Below, piece by piece: positions 34,716 through 47,400 of a DNA stretch of 64,000 nucleotides (the first letter of the stretch is position 1; each line of letters starts with the position of its first letter). Location: the NCBI RefSeq assembly GCF_035582795.1, contig NC_134365.1:76861635-76925634 (forward strand). The letters are read 5' to 3'. The stretch is from Mycteria americana (lineage: Eukaryota; Chordata; Aves; Ciconiiformes; Ciconiidae). The translations under genes were made by a program, and so were the position numbers. The notes beneath the pieces are model-generated. The model searched no databases, was not told where the DNA came from, and was given only the letters and a program-made list of their open reading frames with translations.

Positions 34716-37249
34716 CACCTTCCTCACTAGCAGCCTATAGCTTTGAGGGAGGAGCAGAGGTATAGCAAAAGCACAGTTATGGTAGAAACAGCAAAGGTTC
34801 AAGCACTTGGCTTCAGTGCTGGCTGAGAGGCAACACCTCTCAAGAGAGGACCACATTAGTGTTAAAAATTCAGAGGAGACTTCTCATGTTATTAAACAGC
34901 AAGCAATATGGAAAATACCCCCTATACTGTTCAGTAGGGAAGAGTCAGTAGTGCAAGACATCACAAGGACATGCTTCACACACACTGGAAACAAAGGAGA
35001 AGCTGTGCCAATTTGTTAGTGGGTTGAGGAAATCTAGTAGGAATGAGTGGGGACAGTCAGGTACTGCTAAGGGGGACTTAGGGAACAGGAAGGACTCTAG
35101 GGAATGGAGCTGGAAGACAGTGAGGGAAAGGACTGGAAATGTAAATCAAGAATGCAGCAGAGTAGGGATTGCATCTTTGTGTACATATTTAGGATGGAGT
35201 TTTCATGCTTTCAATTATTCCATTGAAATGGAGGGTAGTGGGGGAACAAGGCAGAGGAAATTAAATAACCAAAGCACTTGACTAAACCCCAGGATTTCAT
35301 CACCATCTTCTCCTTCTTCTTTTCCGGACTCATGGTTTTGTGAGTTTTGTGAAAGTTTGGGAGGGGAGAGCTGATTTAAGATTTTTGAGCACTTAAGAGT
35401 TTGCAGTGCTGCAAGTCTCGGATTAGCTTAGCTTTGGGTAAGAAATACCTCCAAAGTTCTTTCTGCTGATCCCTTTACACTGCCCTTCTTCCATCATGGA
35501 AACTAACTGCAAGTTTTGACTCCCCTGCAACTGACCATCCATACATGAAGATGTCAAGCGGGAGAGAGGCCAGAAGTCCATGGCCTTCAGGCAGGAAGTT
35601 TGTCACCTTACGTAGGCAAACTTCAGCCCCATTCTGTGTGACCAGACACATGACCCTATCCTGTGACCTGAAGTGTGGTGTTTCGAGTTACAGCAGAAGA
35701 AATATGACAGGTCCAATTCCAGTCAGGTTAGTCTCCATGCCCGCTGTGCCTATTTTGTTGTCCTTGGTTTTCCTATGAGAGCTACACTACGCTGTGATGC
35801 CAGCCATCTCTTCCAAGCAAGAACGTCCTCTCCCTAGGCTGTTCCAGAAGACCATGTTCAATGGGATAGCTCTTGTGAGTATACAGGCTTCAGTACCAGG
35901 CCCTAAAATAGATGCATTAGGGTTGAAAAACAGAGAACAGAATGTAACAGCAAGTTGCATCATTTCGTTTACATCTTGTTCCAGTTTCTTTTTTTCTTAA
36001 TTTATTTTAAGAGCTTTATGTCAGACACAAAAGCTGGACTAGATAGCCGTATAGCAAAGACAAGCAGAAAGCAAACGTTAAGTAAGAAGACAGACTGTGT
36101 GGTAAGCTTGCAATATACAGATGATCTCCCATGTATCAGGATAATGTGAAAATAACAATGGATCTAGCAAAGAATCTGCAGAGAATCTTTGCTAAGAGGA
36201 AAAAAGCATATGGTCACTCCTAAAACAGTGTAACAACAGATCAAATACATTAACTAAGAATAAGTGTGTGAAGAATAGGAGTATTTTTGTTAAATATATT
36301 ATTTTGTATCCCTGGGGTTGACTGGAAAGATTGTCAACTTCATTTTTCTCTAGAATTTTAAAGAAAGGACAATGCTGACTATGCTAACTGATGAAGAATA
36401 TTGAGCTTCCTTAATAATTAAAAATAGTTGTTATTATTAGTTAGTGGTTTTGCTAACCTTTTTGTTCCAGACTTTCCATGTTTCTTTGTTTATGGAAAAA
36501 ATCATGTACTAAATATGTCTCTTGCAAGTCCACCAAGGATTTTCTCCAAAGAGAATCCAGGAATAATATTTTAAAAGATGACGTTGTCTAAGTGAACTCA
36601 GCTATAAATATTTTAATTGCTTACAAAATGAATCAAATTTGTCACATCCTTAACTCCTGCATGAGGAATTTGGTATCTCTGTGCCAGGAAGAACCATGCT
36701 GTAGCTTCCAAATTGCCTGCAAAAGTCTCAGCCAAGCCAGAAGTTCATGCTAAAAAATAATAATACTTACATAGGAAAGAAGGAATTTAAATGGTATTGA
36801 AAATTGACAAAATACTGGGTTTGGAAGGACACTTGTGAATTCCTAAGACATTCAGGATATGAGTTGACAGTCTGTAAGGTGACTATAGTAATTTCCTTGA
36901 TTTTGTATAGCTGAATGAGTTGCTTTGTTCCTTAGACTACACATATGGAAACACAAATGGTTTCCCAGTGACATAGATGCTATTAATATAAAGAAAATTA
37001 TCTGGGCTTTCAGGAAAATATAAACAAGAACTTTCTAAGAAGGGGTGTTGAGGTACCAACAGTCTGTAGTTGCCTGTATGGAACAGAGCTGGATTGTTGC
37101 AAATGCCTTCAAAAGGCACCTTGTTTAAAAACTTAACTAAGGTTACTTACTTGCTGACCTTGCTTAACTTTGTTACTATTTTTAAGAGGCATAGCAAATG
37201 GTGTATTCTGCCTTCAAATTAACAAGTGAGGCAAGAAGTACATGCCCCT
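34716..37249. other. Unannotated non-coding sequence
   Basis: AT-rich, without a recognised gene or repeat; open frames near 35024-35281 and 35545-35778 show no domain. Confidence 0.4.
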
Positions 37250-37595
37250 GAATAAATTGATGGTTCATCCACACCTTGAATAGTGAAATTCAGATCTCTT
37301 TACTTCCAAAAATGTAATAGAAATGGAGAAGGTTCAGAGATGGGAAATAAGCATGATGAAAAGTGTGGAATGGCTTCCAGGCTAGGACTCTTTAGTCTGG
37401 AATAAAGACAACTGAGAAGGTAAGGGATATAAAATAAAAGCATAACACTGCCAGAATGGACATGGATTGATAGTTCACTGTCTATGCTGATACCCAAACC
37501 AGGAGCCACACCGAGATGCTCTCAGGAACCAGGTCCAGGATAAGCAAAAGGAAGTGATTTTCACACAACAGACTGTGGAACTCCCATTTTCTGGG
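37250..37595 (+). mobile_element. Ancient amniote CR1 relic (reverse-transcriptase C-terminal region)
   Basis: Block order matches the CR1 coding end in plus orientation: 'aaattgatggttcatccaca' then 'ccttgaatagtg' (rPHLEYC equivalent), 'gagaaggttcagagatgg' (eKVQRR), 'ggaatggcttcc', 'actctttagtctgg' and 'ttttcacacaacagactgtg' followed by 'gaactccc' (FTQ..VNLWNSL). Every block is mutated and the frame is broken, placing it among old CR1 families shared by sauropsids rather than with the younger copies at 5 and 27 kb. The 3' untranslated end is not recognisable. Confidence 0.75.
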
Positions 37596-40500
37596 AACGC
37601 AAGATGTTTACAAGGTTTTACAAGGATACTACACAAGCACTTGGAAGAGCAACCCCTTGGAGTTACTATTTAGACAGACCACATCAGGGTCAGGATAGGT
37701 GGAGGGTGGGAGGTTTTTAAAGGTATCCATCATGAATTTTTGCTGTTCTTCCTTTTCCCTAGGTGTCTGCCCATGATCACCAGAAAGACAGAAATGTGAC
37801 CTAGACAGAGCCTGGGTCTGATCCAATGCAGACATTCCTATGTTGTTACGTCTTTTTAAATATTGATAACAGTTTCCTAAATATGGAGCCTGACCTAGGA
37901 AGCAACCAGGTGAGTAATGTTACTTCTGTGAATAGTCTCAGAGAAGTAAACCAAATCAATTTCAGTGTTACCTAAGTCTTCAAGAGTTTGCAGGACTGAG
38001 ATCTTCTTAATTAATTCAACTGTGAAATATTGCACATGAAGTACAACCATACGTGCCTCCTTCTAAGTTTGCATTCTGCCAACTAAGAAATTACATTTTC
38101 TTCTATGCTGCAGCATTTTCTAACTATTTGATTCACTGCTGTGCCCCACAGGAATCAAGCAACTACAGACCTACAGTACATTCAGCAGGTGTGAAATCTT
38201 GTCAGAATTGTATGATAGCATGGTGAATGTCATAAAACAGACTAAAACATTTGCGTTTTTTCCTGGCCTTCTACATATTAAACAAAAAACCCATGTGCTT
38301 TTGTTATTTAGGCAGATCAGGGAGTTACAAGTAAAATTTGGATTAAAAATAGTATCAACAGCAGCTAAAAAAATAATAATAAGACAGTGGAAAATCTGTG
38401 TGAATGTTTCTGTATGACTTGCACTATGCTTACCTAGCTCTGCATTATTTCTTGACCAGTCTTAAAAGTTTTGGTATTTTTGGCTTATTTTGAAGAAATA
38501 CAACTGGTTTATATTGTATAGAAAAACAGTAAGAAAGCAAGAAAGGAAAGTCAGAATTGATTCCTAAAATTACATTGATTAAGTAGTTAGTTGCAAACTA
38601 CTTGTAATGCCTCCTGTGAATTAAACATTTATAGGTTATTTCTGATGCTGAGAAGGACCTTCCATAGTTAAACAAACCCAGAATTTTTCCAAGATACATC
38701 TCCAGCATGACTCTGATATAGCCATTTGTATTTGTTACACCAGTTGACTGCAGAAGAAAGAAATGTATATCAAAACCTCACATAAATGTCCTTTCAGAGA
38801 CAAGATAGCCCTCTTTTGAATTATAATAATGTGGACAATATTGTTTTGGTTTGCTACAGACCTTCCCCTAAGTTTTTTGAAGGCTTCAGATGTTCAGTGG
38901 AATTTGACAAGAGGTATTTAGGCTTTTGTGTTCGCCTTTAATTGCTGCGCACCAGGGTGAATCTTGATGCTGCAGCCGGAACCGTCTGAGCAGAGGGTGC
39001 AGAACCCTTTGCTGCTTGTTGCAACTTGCAGGACTGGAATATTATACAGTGTGCACAAGTATGCACATTTAGAGCAAAGATTTTGTTTCAAAATGTTTTT
39101 CTAAGTCCTATGCCTGGCAACTTAAAGAGATGTTGCCCTTCTACACAGTGACTAGGTTCTTATAGCTCTAAATTAGGGGCTAACTCTGCAAATATACACA
39201 AATAGAAGTTATTGGGTAACACTGCTGTTTACAACTGTTAAGTTGCATCACAGTTTTGGTTAAAACCTTATGTATTTCTGGCAACTCTCTGCACTTCATT
39301 TGCCTGCACAGAAATTATTTGCAGGTTTGGTTCTGCCACGGTTCATTTCAGGATGAGCATTTGGTTGTAACTTTGTTTAAGTGTGCAGACCTTCAAAGAC
39401 TACAGACATGCTTAACTGTATTCACATTAGGTGTCCCATTCACGTCAGCTGCAACAGTGGGGATCCCATTGCAAGATCAAGTAAGATAACCTTCTATGTC
39501 TATAGCTATGTAAAAATAAAATAAAATAAAATAAAATAAACCATGTCTGTTTTGCAATGGAAAATCCACTAACATAAATAGTTTTACAGCCACATAAAAA
39601 TAGAAACATGAAATACTTAGTTTTTCCATAGGTCTCTTAAGTAACACCCAGTGCTATTGTTACAATGTTGTTCTCTTTTTAATTGCACTACTATTCAGGA
39701 AAACTCACAATGCTGACTTATGAGGAAAGTTATATGGAATTACAAGGAAAACTTATAATGTAAACAGACATGTATCATTCATCTAAAATAAAAGACTGGT
39801 TCTTTACATGCCAGTAATTTTTGTAGTCTTAGGAACCATTTGTTTTCCTTTCCTCTCATGAAAATAATTAAATTAATAGAAGTTTGCCCCTCTGCCCCCC
39901 TCACACACATGCATACACAGGACCAACAAAACTCAGTAATTTTCCACTGGCACAACAGTCTTTCAGTGTCTGCCATCTGCTGTGCTGGCAGGACCCACAA
40001 GAGGAGTAGCAGCAGCAAGTCAGGAACTGTAACGTCATGTTGTGAATATTCATTCAATTTTCATTGCCACAGCTGGTCCTCATCTCTGAGACTGACCTTG
40101 CCTCCCCCAACTTCCCTTTGACAGCTTTAGAGCAGGGGAGCAGACAGAAGCAAGCCACTGAAATAAAAACTCTCAAACACCAGAAATCCCCAGTCAAAAT
40201 CAGTCCCCATTCCTGTTGGGGAGGGGCAGGGGTGTCTGTCACTTCCATTTACCATTGTTATTGATAGAGATTTTTAAAGACATTTGCTCTGGGAAGAGGG
40301 CTTTAGTGAAATACCTCTTTTCTAGATCCATAACCAGTTTATTTTCAATTTATTTATCATAGTGTAGAATGTCTTTTCCCCTCTTGTTAATTCTTTTTCC
40401 GAGTTATGTGCCTGTGCTTTAAACATTGCAACATGGTAAATGGGAGCGCACAACTTCATTACCGCAGGCTCCGAATGTGGAAACGGAGTTCAGATATCAC

Positions 40501-41329
40501 AAAAGGCAGTCCCTCCAGGAAGCACTCTTGCATCGCATTCAAGTTAAAACATGCTAATTTTAGGCTTCTGTTATTTCAAACCTACCAAATATAATGCTTC
40601 TGAAAACCGGTCTCAGCACGTAGGCCCACAGTGCTCAGGGAGGTCCACGGTGAATTTCCTGGCTCTACCTGCAGGCAAAGGGGACGTGTAGATACACTCA
40701 CAGGTCCTGAGATTGTAAGACCTCTGGGCAAGAAATTTGCTTTAGTGTACAGAGCTCCTAAGATCCTTGTCTCTATATAAAGACTAATGAGGTAAAACAA
40801 ATTAAATGTGGCTGCCAAATAAATCCTCTTCATCAGCAACTATCCTCAAGTCAAGTGACGACACTAGGACAAACTTTCACAAGCTTCCACACGTTGCATG
40901 TTGTGATAGAAGCGGAAGACGGTTGTACTTCGTCATTCTTCCAATCCAAGCTCAGAGATTTGCCTTCTGCATAGCTGGCTTTGTAAGAAATCTGTATCAC
41001 TGCATCCTTGGGATAACAGCTTTCCCCATAAGTGCTGCTGCTTCATTTCATGATCAGGTAGTACTAAAACCAAAGCAGGGTTTCACTTATCTTCTGCCTG
41101 TGTTAACATCCTTACCCTTGTACTTCGGTGGTGGGACAGAAGGGTGTAAAAGCAAAAGGCCTGCAAATGCACTATTTCCAGTCAATTCTGCTGTCTTCTG
41201 TTTGAGCACCTACGTATGCTCAAGGAAAGTTTAACGGTGCCCTCCTGACTGTGAGATCTCTTCACAACTACAAGCCCTTCAGTGAACCTCTACCGCCAGA
41301 GCCCGTTGAGAGCCAAGGTTTAAGCTGGC
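37596..41329. other. Unannotated non-coding sequence upstream of the CpG island
   Basis: No gene recognised. It includes a pentanucleotide microsatellite (39512-39540). Any distal promoter elements of the downstream gene would be here, but none can be named from sequence. The 142-residue frame at 40806-41234 has no recognisable domain. Confidence 0.4.
39512..39540 (+). repeat. (ATAAA)n microsatellite
   Basis: About six copies of a five-base A-rich unit with no interruptions; likely length-polymorphic. Confidence 0.95.
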
Positions 41330-41562
41330 TGCTTAGACTGAAGAGAAAGGCAGTCCCTTCGGCCCGCGGGGAGCCGGGGCAAGCGGGCGGCCCCGGGCAG
41401 CGGCTGCGCTCCGAGAAGAGCCGGAGGCTTGGAGGCTCGGCCGCTCGCTCCCGGCCGCCGCTCCTGAGGAACTTGGGGCTGCTTTGAAGGAGAAGGAGCA
41501 GCCTGGGCGGCCGGGGGCCACGCTGCGGCTGCTGCGGCTCCTGTGGCACCTGCCGGCGGGTC

Positions 41563-41570
41563 GGGGCGGG
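41563..41570 (+). promoter_or_regulatory. GC box (Sp1/KLF-type site)
   Basis: GGGGCGGG, about 35 bases upstream of the CCAAT box. Such sites are common in any CpG island, so functional weight comes from its place next to the other two elements. Confidence 0.55.
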
Positions 41571-41603
41571 TCGGGCCGCGCCGCTGGCGGGCGGCGGGAG
41601 CAG

Positions 41604-41608
41604 CCAAT
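41604..41608 (+). promoter_or_regulatory. CCAAT box (NF-Y-type)
   Basis: Context 'gcagccaatcgcgg' fits the NF-Y preference for a core CCAAT followed by C/G-rich sequence (CAGCCAATCG). NF-Y boxes typically lie 60-100 bases upstream of start sites, which would put initiation around 41,660-41,710. Confidence 0.6.
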
Positions 41609-41634
41609 CGCGGCCCGGTTCGGCGGCGCCGGCC

Positions 41635-41644
41635 TCTCGCGAGA
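41635..41644. promoter_or_regulatory. Palindromic TCTCGCGAGA element
   Basis: A perfect ten-base match, extended to CTCTCGCGAGAG (41634-41645). This methylation-sensitive palindrome is a known core element of a subset of CpG-island promoters, reported to bind BANP and, when methylated, Kaiso (ZBTB33). It sits 27 bases after the CCAAT box, the spacing expected of a genuine core promoter. Confidence 0.75.
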
Positions 41645-41659
41645 GCCGCCGAGTAAACA

Positions 41660-41785
41660 TCCCTCCGCCGAGGCCCTCCCGCCGCCCTCCTCCTCCTGCC
41701 ATTAGCGCGGAGGAGGGGGCCGTGCTCGCAGAGGCGCCGGCTGCAGGCAGCGAGCGAGGAGCCGGCGGGAGGGCGGCACGGAGAG
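41660..41785 (+). other. Putative untranslated first exon of an unidentified gene
   Basis: The right border is a splice donor, GAGAG|GTGAGT, with GT at 41786-41787. The left border is an estimate from the positions of the CCAAT and TCTCGCGAGA elements. There is no ATG-initiated frame that would plausibly begin a protein here, so I take it as 5' untranslated. The next coding exon is not visible in the following 22 kb, so the gene cannot be named from this window. Alternative donors farther into the island, or a start site elsewhere, cannot be excluded. Confidence 0.5.
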
Positions 41786-42666
41786 GTGAGTGCTGCGGCG
41801 AGCCGGCGCAGCCCTCCGCCCTGGGGGCGCCCCTCGGCCCGGCCCTCTCCCCGGCGGCGGCCGGAGGCGGGGGAGCAGCCTTCTCCTGGCGTGGTGCGGG
41901 GGCAGAAGGGACCCTGTCATCGGAGACTGGAAATCTCCCGCTGCCTTCCCTCTCCTCCTTCCTCCCCCCCACCGTGAGGCAGCAGGAGCAGCCATAGCCG
42001 TAGAGTCTGAGGGAGGGCAGCCTTAGCCCCGGCTGCTGCTCAGCCCGGGGAGGAGGCGGGAGGATCGGGGGTGGCTCCCGGCTTGGGAGCCGCCAGGGCA
42101 CTTTGCCCGCCTGCCTCCGGCGCGCTGCCCCTCAGGTGACTTCTCCCCCTGCCCCCAGCGGCCGAGCCGGCGGGCGAGCAGGGGCTGCCGCCTCCTGCCA
42201 GCGGCACAAGTTGCCCGAGTTCGTCCGTCTCCGCGGGGTGGGCGCCGCCAGCCGCCGAGGCGCTGGGGTGCCCCGCCACGGCCGCCGCCGCCAGCCGCTC
42301 CATCCCCCGGCGGGGCGACGGTTGAGCTAGCGGCCAGCTCGCGCCGCGCTCGCTGCGCCGCGCGCCGTTGCGGGGGTGCCTGCCCCGCGCGCCCCGGCGG
42401 TTGGGCGCGGCGGGCTGAGGGAGCGCTGAGGGGCTGGGGTGGCCGGCGGGCTTGCGGAGAGCCGGGGTGCCCCTCCTGGGGCGGCGGCGGGAGAGAGATG
42501 AGCTTGGTGGGCAGGTTCGGCGTTTAGCGGGGTGGCAGGGGGTGTGGATACCGCGCTGTGCGCGGTGAGGGTCGGGCTCAGGCGCGGCTGGCGATCGTGA
42601 GGTGGCGTGGGGTGTACCTGCCGTAGATACGGTGGCTTTCGGGCTTAAGGGTGTCCTGCCCTCTTT

Positions 42667-42687
42667 AAAAATAAATAAATAAATAAA
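42667..42687 (+). repeat. (AAAT)n microsatellite
   Basis: About five units, followed at 42716-42740 by an AAAC-rich run. Both are low complexity at the edge of the CpG island. Confidence 0.9.
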
Positions 42688-43098
42688 GTGACAAAATTAT
42701 CTCTGTAATGCGCTTAAAAAACAAACAAACAAGCAAAACCTCACAAGTTTCCACTCCGAAATGAACATATCCCAAACCTGCTTTTGTAGCATTTCCCTGA
42801 GCCAAAGGAGTTTTGGATTGGGCCCGTAATTTGACAGTCCGGCTCGTGCTCTGTATCTTTAGGCAATTTACAGTGACTAAGATAAAAGGTAAACGCTAAC
42901 AACTGTGAGATGTCGCCTGTTTTTGTTTGGTTTTAATTACTTTGAAACGTCTTGGGTTAGAATAATAGAGTTCACATGCATGCTAAAACGCTGCCCCCAC
43001 TGTTGCTGCATACCTGATTTTCTGTTGCAAAATCCAGAATAGGAATAAATGAGCCTTGATGTAGCCTCTGAATAAAAAGCAATGCTGAAGTTTGACTT

Positions 43099-43116
43099 AA
43101 AAAAAAAAAAAAAAAA
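43099..43116 (+). repeat. A18 homopolymer
   Basis: An uninterrupted run of 18 A. No retroposed sequence is recognisable upstream. Confidence 0.95.
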
Positions 43117-43889
43117 GAAGTTTCTTATAGGGTATTTGGTGGGATATATTCATGTTGTTTGGCTTTTACTTGCTCTTTGCTGAAGAGCAGTGAAATTTAT
43201 TTTGGAGACCACAGATGTTGGGTTTTGTCATGTACGCTGATTCAGTGTTTTGATTACAGTTTTTTGAAGTCACTTGAAGTAGAGGGATACGTGTGAGTGT
43301 ATGTAAGACTAATAAATCTCACTAAATTGTTGTGTGTGTTCCCTAAAACCTGCCTTACATATACACAGAAATCTTAAAAACTGTTATCTTAATAACATTC
43401 CTTATCCTTTAGGAACTTAGGCATGAAAGAGTATCGGACTTAATTTTACTCTGAGCAGTTAACTGAAGTACTACCACATAGGCTACTAACCTGAGAGGTG
43501 ATGAGCAGTGGCTGCACTCATTGCATGTGAGAAATCTGTTACTGTATCTAATAGAATTGATGCATTTTATCTTCTGTGCTCTCTGTAGACATGTTTTCCT
43601 GCTTTTGTTACAAGGTGTCTTGGATTAGGAAAAGTGAAATTTGCATAGTTCTGTGAAACTGCAACTCAGCTGTCTTTCACATTGTGCATTGCATAGTATA
43701 TGTTCAATTTAAATATTATTGCTTAACAGAGCTTAAAAAAAATCTGAAATTAAACATTTTATTTCTCAAACATTTCAGAGGAAAAGAAACCCCCAAACCA
43801 CTAGCTAAACAGAATTCAGAAGCAGCTATTTACAGCGGACAGGTATCATGCTTTCTTTCTTTCTGCCTTCTTTCGCAGAAAGTTAGTCT

Positions 43890-43893
<4 letters not shown>

Positions 43894-43920
<27 letters not shown>

Positions 43921-43982
43921 CCAAAACCAAAAAAAAACCCAAACCCCAAAACCAAACCAAAAAAACCCAACAAACCCCACAC
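43894..43982 (+). repeat. A27 tract followed by A/C low-complexity sequence
   Basis: Twenty-seven A, then about 60 bases of only A and C ('ccaaaaccaaaaaaaaaccc' and similar). No source gene is recognisable upstream, so I do not call a processed pseudogene. On the transcribed strand it would be a long A tract in the first intron. Confidence 0.95.
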
Positions 43983-44381
43983 CCTGTCATTAACTTGCAG
44001 TGGACTTGGACCAGGCCCCTACACTCTCGGTGCACAGTGAGGGAATGTTCCCGAGGAGAACAGAAGTTTTGGATTTCTGTCAAATGATCCCTTGTGGACC
44101 TGCTTGTTCAAGCCTTCTGGTGCTGACCTCTGAGGGTCTGATCCTGTGCTTAGTGGAGTCCCTGGTGGGCCTCTTATGGGTTGGAACGATATGGGATGGC
44201 ATATTGTGTATGCACAGCTTCTCACGCATGTGGGTGAGGTTCGCCTAGCTGTTGCTTCTCAGGACTTCTGCGTAGCCTCCTTTTGGCTCATCTCTCTGTA
44301 TGCCCCTGAAGCTTGACTGGTAGGTAGAAGTTTTTAATCATTTAAGTTACCTGCTGCAGTTTGGGATCTCTCTTGAATCCT

Positions 44382-44425
44382 TTAGTGACCACAAGGACCT
44401 TAGTCACAGTTTGAGAAGCACTGTT
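44382..44425. mobile_element. hAT/Charlie-like terminal remnant
   Basis: 'cagtttgagaagcactg' (about 44409-44425) is the reverse complement of a 'cagtgcttctcaaactg' terminus, the end motif of many hAT MITEs, preceded by 'gaccacaaggacc'. No partner terminus was found, so only one end is claimed. Confidence 0.35.
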
Positions 44426-47400
44426 TTTCTCCACTGTATCTGTCTAGGCAATGGGTTTGTCTTGTTTTTAAAGCTTGTCTTCTCCCTACAAATTCTGTTT
44501 TCATTCAGTCCATGTTTATTCTAATAAAAATGTTCTTCTCACCAAGTTTAAGCTGAGGGTTAGTTAAAATGTAAAGTAAATTGATAAACTTTGATATTTG
44601 TATTCTAGGAGATGAAGAGTAGACATGTAAATTACAATGAAAAGAATTATTTCTCTGAATACAGTATTCATCAGCACAAAGACTACTAAGCTGATATTAT
44701 ATGGTAAATGGTTTGCTTTTAGTCCCCCAGAAAGAGGCTTTATGTGTCTTAGGGTAATGACAGTTGACATAAATCAAACATACTATTGTCTACAAAATCA
44801 TTTAATCTTCTCTTGTTCACAGTTCATTTCAACATATATCTGCACTTAGAGCAAACCTGCCATCAGTATTAATTGCATTACTGTAGCATGAAAGTGTGGG
44901 TTTGATAAATAACTGATTGAAGTCTAATCAGGATGGGTTGATGCAGGATTTTTCAAAGTCTGGTGACTAAATAACATCTTCTGTTGTGCAAAAAGAAGTA
45001 ACAGTGAGCGGTAACCCAAACTAATATCATGGGGTATGAACTCAGGGAAGAGTTATTTAGTGCATGGTGTGAATTTATATGGTAAACTGTATTTACAGTG
45101 GGGGATCTTTTCTTGAAGGATCAGAAGTTAGTTGTTGCCAAATGCAGAAGAGCAGACTTCATCATTTGATTGGTATGAAAAGTCCTGCAGCTCTGTAGTC
45201 TAAAACTACAGAATAACTTTTGGCAGTCCCACTGCTCCTGCATCTGCATGAGGAAACAATAGAACATTTTTCTTTGACAACAATAAAAACAAAAGAGGGA
45301 CTGGGGAGGTGAATGAATTTATTGGAAAAAACTTATTTTCTTTGTCATAAATAATTTGATCAGCATGGGAAGCATTAAAATGGGCAGTTGTCATAGTTAA
45401 TACTGTCTTTTACTTACAAAATTACCTGATTTCATGAGGTTTGTATTAATATCTCAATACTTTGTAGAGATTAAAAAAGCAAAGGAAAACAGTGGATCGG
45501 GAAAGAATATTAATCTTTAAGCTTCAAATATCTGGTTTTCTGATTTCTCAGTAATTTTGGCATCAGATTTTGCATTCTGGTTTGAACTGTAGATTTGGAA
45601 CTTACTTTGTGATGTATGTCTTTAATATTTATACCCAGAAACTTGCAATTTGTTAGCTGACATATGGTTTTATGAGAGTTGCAACTGAATAGGATATGAA
45701 GAAAGCAGATACCTAGAATTTTAATGTAAGAAACTTGCTTTGGAAGACTACTTATATGAGATTTTGATTGTCAAAGGAATAGCTGACTTCTGTATTTTTA
45801 CTAGTAACAGGGAACAATCGTGGATTAAAATGGTAGTCTGGGTTTATAGGATTTCACAAGAGTAAGAATCTCCTGAAGCAGTAAAAAGGGAGACAACTAT
45901 TCACCTTTTAGTAACAAGGAACAGAAGATATTAAGTAATAGTTTGGTGTGAACAAGTTGCGCAAACAGATTTTTTTCATAGGTGGCAGAATGAATGGGAG
46001 GGAGGAAGTAAGGGGACAACTCACATCTATCTGGGGCGAGGAACTGTGTTTAGGGGAAGAGTGTTTATTGTATTGCAACTTATATTAGCTATGTCTCTTA
46101 TGTTCCTGAGTTTGAGCCTGTGGTTGCTGACATGCGGTAGAGGAGATGCAGACTTAGCAAAGATCTTGGCATATTGGAATTCGTTAAATTTCCTTCCACA
46201 GAATTGGAAACAAAAACCCTTTTTGTTATCTTTGAACACATGAAAGGTTGTGAGACCTTTTTCTACTATGTCTAATAAAGACAGTGGTTTACAATTCTCT
46301 GAGAGTACCATGTGTAATGTCACATTAAGTAATGCACTGCTAGTGCATTTATAAAATGTGCCAAGAAATTTTAGCAATTAAATCTCCTTGTAGTAAAACA
46401 AAACCAAGCAAACCGCCCCCCAGACAAACAATTAGAACACTTTAGTCAAGTGGGTGCCTTACCAGAAAGAAGTACTTGGTTTAGGGCCCTTTTTATGAGC
46501 CACTATAGTAGAATAATGCTTATAAGAAATACAGTTGTGCTTAAGTTGGGTGCAATTAAAATGAAAATATTAGGTCATACTGAGCTGTAGGAGTTAAATA
46601 CAGTCAGCTTCCATACACAGGAGTTTAAACTAGGGGGGAGGGAACAAAAGTCATAACTTCAGTAACACACATGACTACCCTGAAGCTACTGCTAAGAAGG
46701 ATGGAAACAACAAAAGAAAGTCACTTGACAGAAGCGGCTTGCTACAAGTGGGGAGTTGTGTGTGCTTAGGGGGCTCTCCTGATTGTGCAAGGTTAGGCTC
46801 CATCTACCCGTCCATGGTGCAACAGAGTGCGAGACAACTTATCTAGCACACTTGTGCTCTACCGTGAACTTCTGTCAGCATCACTGAGAACCCCCATGGA
46901 GGACAGAGATGTCCTCTTCCTGCCAGACCACTGCCAGTTTGGAGACTCTTGAGTCTGCTCTGTGAGAAAAGGGTTTTCCAGGGACAGTGTTCATTTCCAA
47001 GGTAGACTTGCTTCTGCCATATATGCAAACCTTGAATATGCTGGCACTACTACCAATCTGAGCTCAGTCACTTGTGGGGAATTGCTTGATAAAGTAGACC
47101 TTTCCCACATATCACTGTATTCTACTTTGTTTTTTCCAGAATGAGTAGAGCTGGATCTAGTATTGAGAGAGGCCTGACTCGACTGCCATGTAACACCAGA
47201 ACAGCTATAGCTTCACTTGGTGGAAAGCCTTAGTGTTATTGTGAGTGCGCTAGTTAAAAAAGAACCTGCTTCTAGCTGAACTGATAGTTAAATTCCAAAC
47301 AATGTTTCGTTGTCTGCAGGAGAGCCGTTCTGTACAAGCCAGCCAGTATGGGATTACCTAGTCACAGAACCCCCTTACCATTGTTTGAAGCTGAACTTAT

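Larger units (their letters stand above)
41330..42620 (+). promoter_or_regulatory. CpG-island promoter region
   Basis: The sequence switches abruptly from AT-rich to very GC- and CpG-rich near 41,330 and back near 42,620. It contains a GC box, a CCAAT box, a TCTCGCGAGA element and a downstream splice donor, and no obvious TATA box. This is the usual architecture of a dispersed-start promoter of a broadly expressed vertebrate gene. Orientation is assigned to plus from the donor at 41786 and the GT-leaning sequence that follows. A divergent minus-strand transcript is possible, since TCTCGCGAGA promoters are often bidirectional. Large open frames inside (up to 277 residues, rich in Pro, Ala, Arg and Gly) are composition artefacts. 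Confidence 0.9.

Noticed and set aside
41268..42101. 277-residue minus-strand open frame in the CpG island
   Set aside because: Pro/Ala/Arg/Gly-rich low-complexity translation, with overlapping open frames on both strands. This is the expected result of few stop codons in very GC-rich DNA, not a protein gene.
43684..43920. Possible processed pseudogene ending in the A27 tract
   Set aside because: No coding similarity upstream and no target-site duplication seen; the tract continues as A/C low complexity instead of ending cleanly.
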